DNA from: Pisaster brevispinus
Taxonomy: Eukaryota > Echinodermata > Asteroidea > Forcipulatida > Asteriidae
DNA length: 64,000 bases
Assembly (NCBI GenBank): GCA_023634235.1
Contig: JAMKCF010000004.1
Location: forward strand, 24,808,527-24,872,526
Direction: 5' to 3'
Below, one piece after another: positions 34,274 to 47,576 of this stretch. Positions within the stretch are counted from its first letter, which is position 1. Every line of letters starts with the position of its first letter. The translations under genes were made by a program, and so were the position numbers. Under the pieces are notes generated by a model. That model saw only the letters and a program-made list of their open reading frames with translations, ran no database searches and was not told where the DNA came from.

Positions 34274-36430
34274 TATACAAATGTGCACGATTGCAAAAAA
34301 TTCAACAATACAGGGCGTTTATTTTTAACCACAGAAATCCAAAGTCACAACCAAAAGTGAGTGCAAAATTCTGCTTTAAAATTTCTACCCGCGATCTGTA
34401 TATCAATTAATAATATAAATCATTTTTACTTCACTCACGATGTACACCACGCAAATCATGTTCCTATAAATTGCAGCTGGGTTTAGACACGCAAAAAAAA
34501 TTTTTTTTTTCATTATTTGTATTTGAAAACATGATTGGCCATTGTTTTAACATTCCTATTCGTTACATTTCTGTACACGTCAAGAAAATATCAGTATTTT
34601 AACATAATATTGTTCAGCAGTTTCTGATGCTCTACCAACAATATGTGCATTCCACGTAACTCCATGAACACCACTACAATCTAATTGAAGTAAATGTAAC
34701 TCATGAATAACTGAAACCAAATTTATGTTAACATCATACCATTGTTATATAGATGTATTTTAACCAAGTTTCAGAATTGTTATCTAAAAATACATATAGC
34801 TCAAAAAGAAAAACTAGTTAGACACCATCAATTGATTTCCTCAACATTATATTTCTTTACCAAACACACACTAGTAATACACAAATATTATCTTAGCACA
34901 AATTCAACACTTCAACTTTAATACATGTATTTGTAATTACCTCTGTCAAACATTCAGTTGAACTGAATTAATTAAACCAACTGGTTCATCTGGATGTGTC
35001 AAATAAAACAAGTTAGATCAAAATATAAAATTAACTGTTTCGTTTCAACTCTCTTCACCTACTTTCACATCTGCTTTTCAATAATACCAATTAATTTACA
35101 TTCAAGTGGAATTCTGTCCATGAACTACAAATTCAACAACTAACATGAACTCCAATCTTTTTACACCTGAATCAACCAATAAACCACAATAAAAAAATAA
35201 ATAAATAATGTCTCCAGAACTTCAAAAACATATTAATGATATACTTACTATATGCATGTGCAAACATCAACTAGAATAAATATTACAAAAACACCTTCAC
35301 TTTAGAATAAAACATTGCTTATATTAATATACATTTCTTCTTTCACACATGTCAAGAAATTAACAATTGAAAACTACAGGACAATGTTCCATTCTTACTG
35401 AAAAAATGCTTCTAATTATATAGCAATCAATTGCTTTGAGAAATGGAAAGGGCAACACACAAAATTGTTTTTATGAGATTTACCACACAAGTTCTTTCAA
35501 CTTGGTGCCAGAAAACAAAGAGGACCACATTATATACACATCTGATAACAGGCATGCAACTGTAACTTCACCAAAAACAAAACATAATAAAATGTTTAAA
35601 GCTTGTAAAGTATTTTCCATTTTTGGAAATAAAACTGTCATTCAACAAAAAGTAAATCAGCTGGCCAAAGAAAAGTTGCATGCCTATAATTAAATACAAT
35701 GTGACACTCACCAAAACCTGCTATTGATGTTAACAACTTCACATCATTCAACAAACTAAATAAATCAACCTCAAAAATACTTCTAAGTCAATTTCACTAA
35801 AAAATTAACATTTCTTTCACATCAATTACTTCTATTACAATAAAATTCACATTAACTAGTTAAAACAGAATTAACACTACACTTCCAGCCAGAACCGTTT
35901 GCATCAGGCTCTTACACTAAAACATCAAATGAATTACAAACAGCAAATTGACAAACACATCTCACTGGATCAGATGAGTTACAATAAATATAAAAAAAAT
36001 ATAAAAATGAAACAAGTTGCTAGCACAGTCAACCATAACTCAGTTCACATGTTTAGCATCTCCTTCTTTCAGTATTAACTTCAGTAGAATGACATACAAT
36101 TTCAATTGACAAAAGGAGTACATTGTACAACCATCAATTTTGATTGGCAAGTTTTTAGCACAATGAATGACAGTATTTAGTCAAAATAATGATCATACTA
36201 TGATCTTACTATGATCAAAATAATGATCATACTATGATTAAACATTCCAATCTTCTACACAAGAGAAATCATTTACTGCTATTATAATACTTTTCAACAA
36301 ATGAGTTTTACATATGTCTTAAAAATAAATAGCTGATGAAAGTTTCGACTAAAACAAAGTAACAAACGCCTTTCTTCATAATGTAAAAAATACAATAGAA
36401 ATCACATTCAACAAAAGACATATTCATCTT

Positions 36431-37196
36431 AAAGACACTGGACACCTTTGGTAATTGTCAAGACCCAGTCTCCTCACTTGGTGTATTTCAACATAGTCCT
36501 AATTAACATCCTGTGAAAATTTAAACTGAATTGGTCGTCAAACATCCAAAATAATAATGGAAAAAAAAACAAAACACATTCATAGCACACAAACTTGTGT
36601 GCTTTCAGATGTTTAAAGGGAAGGTATACGTTTGGTAATTACTCAAAACAAGTATTAACTTAAAAACTGACTTGGTAACGAGCATTGAAGAGCTGTTGAT
36701 AGTACACAACATTGTGGGAAACGACTCCCTCTGAAGTAACGTAGTTTTTGAGAAAGAGGTAATTTCTCACTAAAATATTAAAAGACTTCTAGCCAGAAGT
36801 CTTTTATTCCTATCTGAAAGCACACAAGTTCGTCTAACAAGGGTGTTTTTTCTTTTATCATTTCCTCGCAACTTCGATGACCAATTGAGCCCAAATTTTC
36901 ACAGGCTTGTTATTTTATGCTTATGTTGGGATACACCAAGTGAGAATACTGGTCTTTGACAATTACCAGAAGTGTTCATTGCCTTTAATTTCGAGACCTG
37001 AAAATGTAGTTCTGAGGTCTCAAAATCAAATTCATATATTTCAGTGGAAATTCCTTCTTTCTCGAAACTACGTTACTTCAGAGGAGGCCATTTCTCACAA
37101 CGTTTTATACTATCAACAGCTCTCCATTGCTTGTTACCAAGTACGTTTTTATGCTACAATTATTTCGAGTAATTATCAATAGTGTCCAGTGCCTTC
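36431..37196. mobile_element. Dispersed repeat with inverted ends (nested copies)
   Basis: Begins 'aaagacactggacacctttg' and ends with a near inverted copy ('agtgtccagtgccttc'). Inside, blocks around 'ctcacttggtgtat', 'gagcccaaattttcacagg', 'aaagcacacaag' and 'aaactacgttacttcaga' appear in both orientations, so one copy seems to hold another (about 36613-36990). I associate this family with sea star genomes. No coding; probably a MITE. Confidence 0.6.
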
Positions 37197-37653
37197 AAAA
37201 AATTGAGCTACTTTTTGAAACACAAAACACAATGTCCACAGATTTACATTAAAGTTACTCAGTTTGAAAAAAATGACAGTACATACTTCCTTCAAGATAT
37301 TACTTGTTGAGGTGCTGTAGTTTTTTGACAAATGCATAAAACAAATCACACACATAATTTTTGTCTCAGTGACAGAGAATTTTTTTTGCATGTAATAACG
37401 TAGTAACCAGCAACGCCATGTTATAATGAAATACCATAACTGATTAAAACATTTCTACAAATGTACATCTAAAACTTACACTAAAGTAATCTTGGTGACA
37501 TTGTTTTACACCTCAACAAGTAATATTTTAAGGGAATCTTTCTATTATCATTATCTTCAAACTGTTCACATTTAAAGTAAATCTGTGAACATTGTGTAAA
37601 AAGTACCAAGACCCTTGAATTGTATCATACACTTGCATTTACTCAAAAACAAT

Positions 37654-40438
37654 TTAGAAACTCAACACTTTCTTAACAGATGTTTCCTCTTCTTCTTCTA
37701 GGACATCTCTCACACCTAAATCAATAATATTTCTCCCTTGAACAACAAACTCAAACATACTTTTGTTGTCGAGATCTTCAACAATGTCCTTGACAACAAG
37801 TGAACTCCAAATCTTCATGGCAATGTTCTTGCCAATATGTAGCTCCACGAGTTCCCCACGAACTTCACAAGTAAGGAGAAGCATTTCTCCATCACTTTCC
37901 ACAACAGACACTACGTCTGCCAGGACCTCCTCCACTGTTATCTGTATAAATACACAAGAAAACAATCATTGTAAACACTAATGTCAAACCCAGTACAAAT
38001 CACCTCAGTGTCACATGCACAGTGATAATCAACTAAAATCTATCAAGTCATGCCTCACAGTTCAAAGCATCCACCAGCCAAATATCTTCTTCACCCTGTA
38101 GATATTTACATGACCCTTGACCCAACAAGTGGACATGCAATATTGTTATAAAAACACAGTAAACAAAATAACCTCTATTGACCTTTTATGCAACCAAGCA
38201 ACTCTATGCTATGAGCATATGACCCTGCACATGATGAAAAATTGACTTTTCAGTTTTGACAAAGTATAAACTTGTATTTATTCTGGCCCTTGACCCAATA
38301 ACAAATTTCACAACAGAGCTTCTATACTAACATGTTTCCAATTATTCGCACCTACATGTAGGACAAAACCAAAATACCCACTCGTGTTAAAACTACCCCA
38401 CTTATAAAATATCAAATGATCTTGACTAAAATATCACAATCAGCCAAACTACAGAACAACACAACTGTATTATAATTGCACTGCATAACAATATCAAATT
38501 TCACCTGCACACCACCACTATATAACTCAGATTGTCATGTGTTATGAAAATGTTACAAAATTAAAAGTATCACATAATTCCTAATGCAAATATTACCTAC
38601 TAGTACTGAAAGCCATCACCAGCCAGTTACAGAATTTCCAGAACATACCAGCCAAATAACACACAACCTAAACCCAAGTCGATAACAGCAACAAAGCTTC
38701 ACTTGCTCATGTAAAACAGTGTTGTAAACTGGCACAAAAAGTTCATGCCAGACAGTTGATTCGCATACGAAATGCTGAAAAAGACCCCCCCCCCCCAAAA
38801 AAAAAGAACTCACATCAATTTTGGTCTCCATAGTTGACGATCCAGCCATTTCTTTGAAGAAAGTGTTGCGCTCGGTGGAAATGTTTGAAATCTTCACTTT
38901 GTCACCACTCTTGACTGGGCTTAATCCCTTGGCATTCCACAATGCCACCTGGATTGAGGCCGTCTGGTCTTTTACACGAATGTTTCTGACACTCTGGTCA
39001 CCTTTGACCTGTCTAGGCAGTTCATCCTGGATAAACACATAATAATATATACATGTTAAAAAATTTCTACAAAAATACAGTTCTACCTACATCGCTTTAA
39101 CCCTCAATATATTTAACCATTTCAATCCTCCAACACTGCAATGCTTTAAAATATAACCAAACAACACATATCCCATCAACATGTATCACTCAGTGAAACA
39201 AATTGAATCAATCACTCTCTTTACACCCTTGTGCTTTCTAATAACCCTGACAAATAACAACACCTTGTAAACCTGCACACTGGAAATTTGTCTTAGTTGT
39301 TTGTGGACAGAACAACCACAATATCAATGTCTGACATTTAACAACTATAGATTTCATACAAATAATTTCAATATTACAACCAATTTCACATTGAAAGTTA
39401 CTAAGTTCTCAACTTTCATAACAGATGTCAATGCTAACCATAACATCAATAACTTCACATGTATGAGCAATTCCAAACAAACTAGACATGACACCAAACA
39501 AATTCAAATGTCACAACTTTCTTTCCACTTAGAATTTAAAGACACTGGACACTTTTGGTAATTGTCAAAGACCAGTCTCCTCACTTGGTGTATCTCAACA
39601 AATGCACAAAATATCAAATCTTTGAAAACTTTGAACTCAATTAATCGTCTAATTTTAGTCTCCTCACTTGGTGTATCTCAACAAATGCACAAAATAACAA
39701 ATCTGTGAAAATTTTGAACTCAATTAATCTTCCAAGTTGCGAGATAATAATGGAATAAATAACACCCTTGTCACATGAAGTGCTTTCAGATGCTTGATTT
39801 CAGGACCTCAAAATCCAATTCTGAAGTCTCAAAATCAAATTCAATATTTTCATATAAAAGATAACCACACAATTTTCAGACATATTTGTGCGAATCATTA
39901 TATTCTACTATTAAAACATTTTTCTAACCATATGCATTTTCATAAAAAACAATTTCAAACACTTTCATATACCAACTCGCACGATCCAAGACAACAAGTC
40001 CCTTCAATCATTTCTGTCATTACTCACTTCAACAACAATACCTTCAATAGAGACACGTCTCCCACTGTACGCAGCCTCATCCCCGTGGATATCTCCTATA
40101 TCAACAACTCCACAGGCGTACAACACATGCCCAGCCTTCTCTAAGGTTTCGCCTTCGATGTCACGGATGGCCCTGCATGGCGTAATCTTGGTACGCTTGT
40201 TCAACGTCATAACACCTGAAGCTCCTCTACTAAATTGCCTGATAAGATAGCACACATCAACTTCCAGTTCCTTTGCTACTCCATCGTAACAACAGGCCTT
40301 CATATAACCACTTCCATCAGCAAATGCCACTTCTACGCACTTCTCACCATCTTGTTTTTTGACAACTTTCACACGTACTCCCTTTGGATATGGTTTGGAG
40401 CGGTTGTCAGATCTCCGAATTTGAGACAGTGATTCCAT
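37654..40438 (-). CDS. Predicted OB-fold (RPA70-like) protein, three exons, 303 residues
   Basis: Exon 1 40438-40028 (137 codons; ATG 4 nt after a TTTTTCAG acceptor, so a 5' noncoding exon is likely), donor GTGAGT. Exon 2 39026-38814 (71 codons), acceptor ATCCAG and donor GTGAGT. Exon 3 37941-37654 (95 codons plus stop), acceptor TATACAG. All joins are phase 0. Residues 1-137 (MESLSQIRRSDNRSKPYPKG..ITPCRAIRD), 125-200 (GIVVE..VRNIRVKDQTASIQVALWN..SGDKVKISNI) and 210-303 (ITVEEVLADVV..) each look like an OB-type beta barrel. The middle one matches the RPA70 pattern best (VKD..IQVALW, GDKVKI). Likely binds single-stranded DNA; that is inference. The C-terminal tail is acidic then basic. No frame breaks. 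Could be a host gene or an accessory gene of a mobile element, since RPA-like genes occur in some Helitrons. Confidence 0.65.
39536..39860 (+). repeat. Partial copy of the 36.4-kb repeat with an internal duplication
   Basis: Starts 'aaagacactggacacttttg' and follows the same order as 36431 onward. A segment beginning 'agtctcctcacttggtgtat' occurs twice (about 39574 and 39657), a tandem duplication of about 83 bp. It lies in the first intron of the OB-fold gene and lacks the right-hand terminal repeat. Confidence 0.7.
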
Positions 40439-41858
40439 CTTTCTGAAAAACACAATAAAATAACATTTAATATAAATGAACAACATAACCAGAAAAATAT
40501 TAATCATACAATATTTATTCAATGTTGCAAAAGTCGCACTAACTCTCAGATCATACTTCAAGTGAATACCAATGCAAAAGAAATACTGACATCACAAATT
40601 CACTACCAACAATTCACAACAGTTCAATTTACTGAACTCACTTTAGATCAAATTCACATACAATTCACTTCCATTCTCATACCAAAAAAATATGCACCAA
40701 CTTCACTCAAAGTAAGAAGCAATTTCTAACTCAATTCACAATAACATTTAACAAACTAACCAAATTCCATTCGCTATGAACAAACTTACCAAAGATAATA
40801 CAAAATCAATTTTTCAAAATTCAAAATTCTTTTAATAACAACAAAACACAAACAGTGACCTACGTGTTTCAACTCAAAACATTCCAACCTGCACAACCCT
40901 CTGAACCTCAATAGCAAAGTAAATCCCTAATAACATCTTTAACATTCACTACTCAATCATCAACACTGAACCATCTGTCAAAAAAAACAAAATCACCACA
41001 ATCTGATAACAACTCCACAGTACTGATAACAATGCTTCCAAAATAATCTTTCAAAAATAACACACCTGAAAATGATAAAGTAAAAAAACAAAATATAGCA
41101 ATATCAAGTACATATTTGTAATTCCACAACACTGCAATCAAGACAACGAGTACCTTGATAATTCAACACAACCATTCCTTTCAACACTTACCAAACAGAC
41201 AGAAAATTTCCATACAAAGCCCAAACAAACAGTTCCAAACACATTTTACTCATGGGCCATCTCACCTGAACCAATGCAATGTGACCCATTAACAACAACA
41301 TTCCTCAACTAAACACAATTACATAGCCACACAATTACCAAATAAGATCCTTAGACATAGGCCTATTCTGTGCTTCAAAAACTCAATTAAAATATTTTAA
41401 GTGAAAATGAAAAAAAAAAATAATGTTGGGTTAATAAATAATATGTCTACATTAAAAAGAAAATATAACAGATTGGTTTCTTATCTCCTGAAACCAAACA
41501 TTGCTGGTCTGAAATGGAGAAAACAGATTGTTATGAAGTGTTTATGCTTCAAGGGGAGAGGGGTGTTTTATTGTCATGCCTTGTAATATCTCCGGATTCT
41601 GATCTAGTAAAAGTAGCCATATGTCTTAGGACAAAAATGTAATTAAATTTGTTTAATAGTAGTTGAATTATATTTTTGATTTATTTGCACGCCATACTAG
41701 CTTCTGAATATTCAATAAAATACCAACCAATGAAAGGTTTGAAAACATATGACGTCGCTCCAATGCATGCAATAGCACTGTAAATAGCGACTATCTCTCG
41801 CAACGTCAAACCAAAACTTTTAAGATTTCAACACACAATGAAGTGCAAGTGACTTTGT

Positions 41859-43648
41859 CAGGGGCGGATCCAGGATTTTCCAAATGGGGGGCGTGAAAAT
41901 TTACCAAGCAACAAAATGGTGAAAGCAATTTGTGGTGCCTGCGAGCGCATAACGCGAAGCCTTAACGGCATTGGTTCCGGGGCCCGCTTAAATGCATCTG
42001 ACCACTTTTTATTTTAACAGGATCAATATTTAAACATCATTTTCGAGTTGGGAGTCATTGATTCAGCCGTCTTGAGTTATACAATCAAAATACAGGCGAC
42101 AGTTAATATTTATTCAGGGACAACAAAAGTGTTGGGTGAGATCAATATAATTAACCAAAATTAATAGGGTCTTTTTGTTATTATTAGTTTTCATAAACTT
42201 GGATTAAAATGACTGTAACACAAAGTATGTTTCTGCTGATGAGAACAATTCGTTTTATGGGCCATTTAATGAGTGCTCATTGGATTTAAGAAGCGCATTC
42301 GGCGGGGGTGTTTTCTGCTGTAGAAATTGGTTCAGGATCTGGACTTCCATCACGCTCACAAGCACGCTTGACTCTGTAGAGCAATAAATTATAAAATTCA
42401 TTAGACCAAAACAAAAATCGGCCAGGGGTTCCCCTACGGGTGGTAAACCCTTTTAATCAAAATGATAAAATATTCATGAACTGATTTAGAAACTAAATCA
42501 ATTCATAAAGTTTAGTATTAAGGCTACTACAAAGAACTATGAGTATTAGTTGTTATTAAATCTAATAAGTAAAATATAGGCTTAATCTTTCTCATGATCA
42601 AGTTGTCTTCAGCGACAGCGCGATCGAGCAACAATAACAGTAATGTGCAACAAGGTGAGGATAGGCCTCCCCCAGCCCTCACCCTGTATAGGTGTACCAA
42701 CTGCACAATTGATAATTACTAGTTTTATAGAAACACAAAGGATATATTTACCCTCTTTCTTTAATATGAAAAAAATCTGTGATTTTTTTAGCAGAGTGAG
42801 ATTCCATGATTACAGTCCGATGTCTTCACTAATCTCTCATCAATACAGTTTCCGTAAAAGTAACATTGTTGCGAGCGGCCGAGCGCGCCCGCGTGCTGAC
42901 CTTTCAGACAGAAACTTCTTTGCACATTGTACACACACAGGTGGCATGTTCGACTCACGCTGCGGGTGAGTGATCTTCACCCCTGGACCCTGTCGATCAA
43001 TATTTCGATACCAAGCGGATACTATGGAAAGTTAAATGATATTTCGCTATCAAAAGAACATAGCATAAGTACTTCAGCAAAGAAGTAAGAAAATTAAAAT
43101 TAGTTCCTCTCAAAAAATGTCCGTGTCTTATAAAAAATGTGAAGTAAAATTAACTTCAATCCCTGCTGGATAAATGGTGCAGTCCAACATCGCACTGTCG
43201 CCAGCTATCTGCAGATCCCAGCGGAATTGAAAGGATTAATGAGAAGAACAATTTGTTTGGTCGAGGGTAGGGGTATGGTTTCACCATTACTCTTGAATGA
43301 CCAATCAAAATGAAGCTTACAACAGTAAAGTATTAAGTTAGCTTTTTTCGCGCCAGGCATGTGCAGGTGTTTCGCGCTTATGTTCAGTGTGTGAAACACG
43401 CTGTCCACACACATAGATTCACGTGTCGTGTAATTCCTTATGAGACAATGTCTGTCAGTGAAATAATAGTGGTCCACAAATAGAAACAAAGTGTACGAGG
43501 TATGGATTATTAGTAGCTTTAAAATACAAATACCAGGTAAGGCCTATGTCTTTAATTTTGTCTCTCCCTTATTTTTCCCATTGAGTTTTTTTTTTCAAGC
43601 AAAAGGGGGGGCGTGCGCCCCCCACGCCCCCCCCTGTATCCGCCGCTG
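41859..43648. mobile_element. Probable hAT-type non-autonomous element
   Basis: The left end 'caggggcggatccaggattt' and the right end (reverse-complemented 'cagcggcggatacagggg') are the familiar hAT-type termini, followed on both sides by G-runs ('atggggggcg', 'gggggggcgtg'). The flanks 'tttgt' and 'attgt' agree at 4 of 5 bases, so the duplication is doubtful and the two ends may come from different insertions. No transposase frame inside. Confidence 0.55.
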
Positions 43649-43649
43649 A

Positions 43650-46580
43650 TTGTAAAAAGGTTGGATAGATGATTTAAAAGAAAATCGTTTAGTTTTTGAT
43701 TGTGAACAATTATCCTGTTATCCTACTGAAAACCCATGACACCAGGATACGAAATGACTTGGATACCACGATTTAGGAAAGAAGTGACTTCGGTACAAAG
43801 TGACTTGGATACCCAACCACAGTTCACAACTCCAACACAATTACAAAAACACAAATCCAAACAAACTAACACCAAAGAGTTATTATTCGAACAGTACCAA
43901 TGAATAACTATGACATATTTAACATACATATCAACGTCCAACAAATACAAAACAACAAAAGTACTTCCAATAATAACTCACCAAAACAATTCAACGATAT
44001 AGATGCAGATGAGAAAAGCGGCTGACCATTTTACTGTGACATTCAAACTCGACAACCTGCTACTCAATGAAGATGAAGAAGTAGCGAATCGCCGCATCAA
44101 GCACGCGGACAATAGTCGAATGCTATACACACTTAACAACCAAAGTGTGCACAAACCATTTGAACACCATACGAACAGTTCGGGACAGATGAAAACTCAT
44201 TGTTCAAGATAGTTTATTCATGATTCAAGATAATTATCTTTCCTGTTTACATTACCCCATCAGTGGTTCAATGCCACCCCTTGTGTACATGTAGATTGTT
44301 ATTTTCTTACGAGTCTTTGTAACGTATATGTAACCAGTTTCTTAATCCTTTGTAGTGTCGTCACCCACCCAATACATGTATATTGTACAATGCGATAGCA
44401 TCTTAACAGCGCAAGGTGCACACCCAATCTCTAGCTCAACACAAAATGTATTTTTTCATCATGCTACCAATTTTGCTTGTATCGACTATTCCTTGCTATT
44501 ATCGATCGCTTCCCTAACACCAACCCCATTTTAATTTGTAACTTCTTTTTGACTCTATGTGTCAGGTTTTGTGTTTTTTAGCTTTCATTAACACCATGGT
44601 TAAGGTTTTCCACTTTGATTTGGCTTAAGCCAAATTAAAAAAAAACCAGAAAAATGAGCGTCCCCTCCCTCATCCTTTTTAGCGACCGCAACCTCTTCTT
44701 ATTTTATTTCATCTCATTTTCTTTCTACAAAAACAAATTTTCTGTCTCATTCTCATTACACTTACTTATCTTTTTAAAATTAGTAACTACATAAATAAAT
44801 GATCTCTTTCAACTGAATCATGACGTGTCCAGTCCTTTAAAAAATATTGCTGGTTTCACACATACTTTTGGAGGGTCTTTGAGTAAACACACTGTCCTGG
44901 CATCCAACTAAGATAATCCCTTTAATAAACAACCTGCTCTGGACAGGCACTGACTGGATGATTGCTGGAACTACTTTAAAAAGCCACAAGAAATGGCCAT
45001 TGGCAATATGGAAAATTGTACAGTACATGTATTTAAACTACCTTTTCCTTATAAGATTTTAAGTACAAGTTTGATAATTCTGTCATTAATGGGTCAATTA
45101 AGCTTATTATACTTTGATTTTAGATTTTATTCAGTCATGATACATGAATGTACATATGTATTTTTTTGCAAAGATATTGTAGCCAATATGGAAGCTATAA
45201 TTGCAGATTTCTTTATGGAATTTGTAAAAAAATATTGCAAATAGATTGCTGATGGTGATATTGATACTAGTAAGAGTAAAACCTATTTATACCTATTTAT
45301 AACAAAGAGGGGAAATCGGAGCCCAAATCAAAGGGAAATGACACCCCGCAAAAAAAATCCCCAAAACAAAACAAGATAAAGAAGAAATAACTCTTACATT
45401 ATACAGTAAAATAATCGGAATAATCTTCCTGTCAATCCAAGGTACCCTAATTGGTGTAATTTTTATAAAATAAAGCCTGCACGATGTCAGTTTTTCGTAA
45501 ACAAGCTAACTTTTCCGAGGAACTGCGCTTCGCAGACCATGCTGTCGGCGGCCTTTGCGTGAGTACCAGCGACGACACGGCTAGCCGCGGCCTTTGCACG
45601 GTTTTAGCGCGCACACCGGCGATGGTGATTATTGCAATTCGGGGGAAAAACCCCTTTCCCGAGCATGCGCAGACACGCAAAGTCTTTGGTCAAGGCGTTA
45701 GTTGTATCTATCGCGTAATGCGTTGGGATATTTTGCCAACAGAGGGCGTTTGTTATCATTCTATCGCATTGTTCTGAACAGCCATCTAGCGTTCAATGTT
45801 TCTTGCCTTTATTGTAGAACGCAAAGTAACGAGAGAACAAAGACTATGAGCCTGTAATTGGAAACGATGCGACCACTGCGTGCGTTGTGTAAATTGTGAT
45901 CGCAGTGTTTTGCGGAACTTTCTAGTGAATCTTTCGACGTTTATCCGAATCGTAAAAATGTAACATACAACCGGACATTTTGGTATTTGGAAAATAAGGG
46001 CACGGCAATATATTGCCGTGAATTGTCTGTGATTTCGAGGGCATCGCGGCAATGGCATATTGCCGTCGGTGTCGTCGATAATTTCGAGGCCTAACACAAA
46101 ATACTGAAAGTGCGCCTTGCTAACGTTCGAGCGAGGGCCAGTGCCAGTTTCGAATTATTTTCGATGTTTTATTTTATCAAATAAGTTGAAAGAATAAGTT
46201 TGCCCCTTCCTCCATGGTTTGCCTTAAACGTACGCATGTTTGTCAAGGACAGTCCTATTTTAACCGGCAGCACTACTTTATCTATACACAATATTAGTGC
46301 GCACGCACAGCGCAGCCGGCGGAAAGAAAATCTACACAAACAATTAACCGTTCTTTGCCATTCCTTGATGGATTTTTACCATTCAAAAAAGAAAACCTAA
46401 TAACTTTTTACAATTCTAGTTACTTTCAATATAATATCACTCAATATCCTAGTGTTCCATTGAAATAAATCCACATGGATTTCTTCAGGCAGGATGGCTT
46501 TCACACCTTTGTCAAATATTTATCGGATTAGTGGTGATAACAATCGTAATCCCCCGACTCCCTGCTGATTTTCTGCTTTT
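43650..46580. other. Spacer; small repeats, CpG-rich patch and a palindrome
   Basis: No gene supported. Sequence near 44080-44170 shares 'cacttaacaaccaa' and 'gtgcacaaac' with 48180-48215, so part is a dispersed repeat. A CpG-rich patch (45480-45720) carries a 97-codon plus frame with no known domain. A perfect 20-bp palindrome 'cacggcaatatattgccgtg' lies at 45999-46018, with a related 'cggcaatggcatattgccg' about 30 bp further on. Confidence 0.45.
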
Positions 46581-46581
46581 A

Positions 46582-47323
46582 CACCGCGTTTACACTAGAT
46601 CCAGAAAGGTGGATTGAGATCCGGCATTTTTTTAACGACCGCAGATCAAGATCCTGTGTCGCGTTTACACCAGCGCTTAATCCGGCTCCGATCCCACTTT
46701 TGAACCGGATGTATATTGGTCACAACGTCGCAAGGAGCTCAAAGGTCACGATTACAGCGCGCCACTTCTAGAAATAATCATTATCAATGCGAAGGTAGAA
46801 TGCGGAAAATACAGTACAGCAAATGATACGGATAACAACGACCATGCAGGTAGAAATATTTTGTAGATGGGAATTAACAAAATACAGCAACAAGGCAAGC
46901 TCCGAACGCAATGATGTATGTACAGTATAAGGACGCTGAAAACAACAAAACGTTTAACAAAATACAGCAACGTTTCACACACGCACAGTCCATGTGCACA
47001 CAGCACACACACAAATATAAACAGCGACAGATGTCCCACCAAAGCACAAGCAAAAAGCGCGCCATTCGTAGCGAAACCGGAAATGACCACATCGAATTGC
47101 GGTGTCTGATCCACCTTTGCGTTTACACTTGTATTTGGAATCCAGTTTGCCGGATCTGATCCACCAATTGCTGGATTCAACCCTCCTCGAAAGGTGGATT
47201 AAAATTGCCGGATCTTGAACCGGGTCTGATCCGGCTTTTTTGCGTTTACACTAGCCGTTAATCCACATTGCCGGATCAGACCCGGGTCTGATCCACCTTT
47301 CTGGATCTAGTGTAAACGGGGTC
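46582..47323. mobile_element. 742-bp MITE with TA flanks
   Basis: The left end 'caccgcgtttacactagatc' and right end (reverse-complemented 'gaccccgtttacactagatc') continue through 'cagaaaggtggat' with 31 of 33 positions equal. TA flanks it on both sides (46580-46581, 47324-47325). Internal copies of 'gcgtttacac' and 'gatccgg'/'ccggatc' occur near both ends. The minus open frame inside (46752-47180) has no recognised domain and I do not count it as a gene. Confidence 0.75.
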
Positions 47324-47576
47324 TAAAAGATCCTCCAAAAGTATGCGTCCCGACCCGACCAGATACAAGGTTTGGTCGGGTCAGCTTTTAAAGGGCTGGA
47401 CACGTAATGATAATTGGTGGCCTGTTCAAATAAAAAACCTTGACGGCCACCTGTGAAAAAAACCCAAACAAAACAAAAAAAACCTTATTCTCCTCTTTTT
47501 GGAAAACCCAGACAAACAGCTGATATTTCTTATTACTTTTAATTGACCTTAGGTTTAACTTGGTATTCAATGTTTA

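Larger units (their letters stand above)
34600..41350 (-). other. Region of extreme strand composition bias (C>>G, plus strand)
   Basis: Direct counts in 60-base lines: 35761 has 1 G and 13 C; 39121 has 2 G and 19 C; 40621 has 3 G and 15 C; 41281 has about 3 G and 19 C. By contrast line 42001 has 9 of each. The bias covers introns and flanks of the OB-fold gene and is weaker in its exons. Read on the minus (sense) strand this is a G+T excess, the direction that transcription-coupled mutation produces in other animals. It may mark the extent of one germline-transcribed unit. Confidence 0.7.

Noticed and set aside
35436..35693. 85-codon plus frame
   Set aside because: Lies in the skewed A/C-rich region on the strand opposite to the gene; no motif or splice context.
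45484..45777. 97-codon CpG-rich plus frame
   Set aside because: No domain recognised; could be a repeat or promoter-like patch, but neither can be shown.
45999..46018. Perfect 20-bp palindrome as an operator-like site
   Set aside because: A single palindrome in animal DNA with no gene nearby does not support a regulatory call.
46752..47180. 142-codon hydrophobic minus frame
   Set aside because: Lies inside a MITE, has no known domain and no sign of selection.
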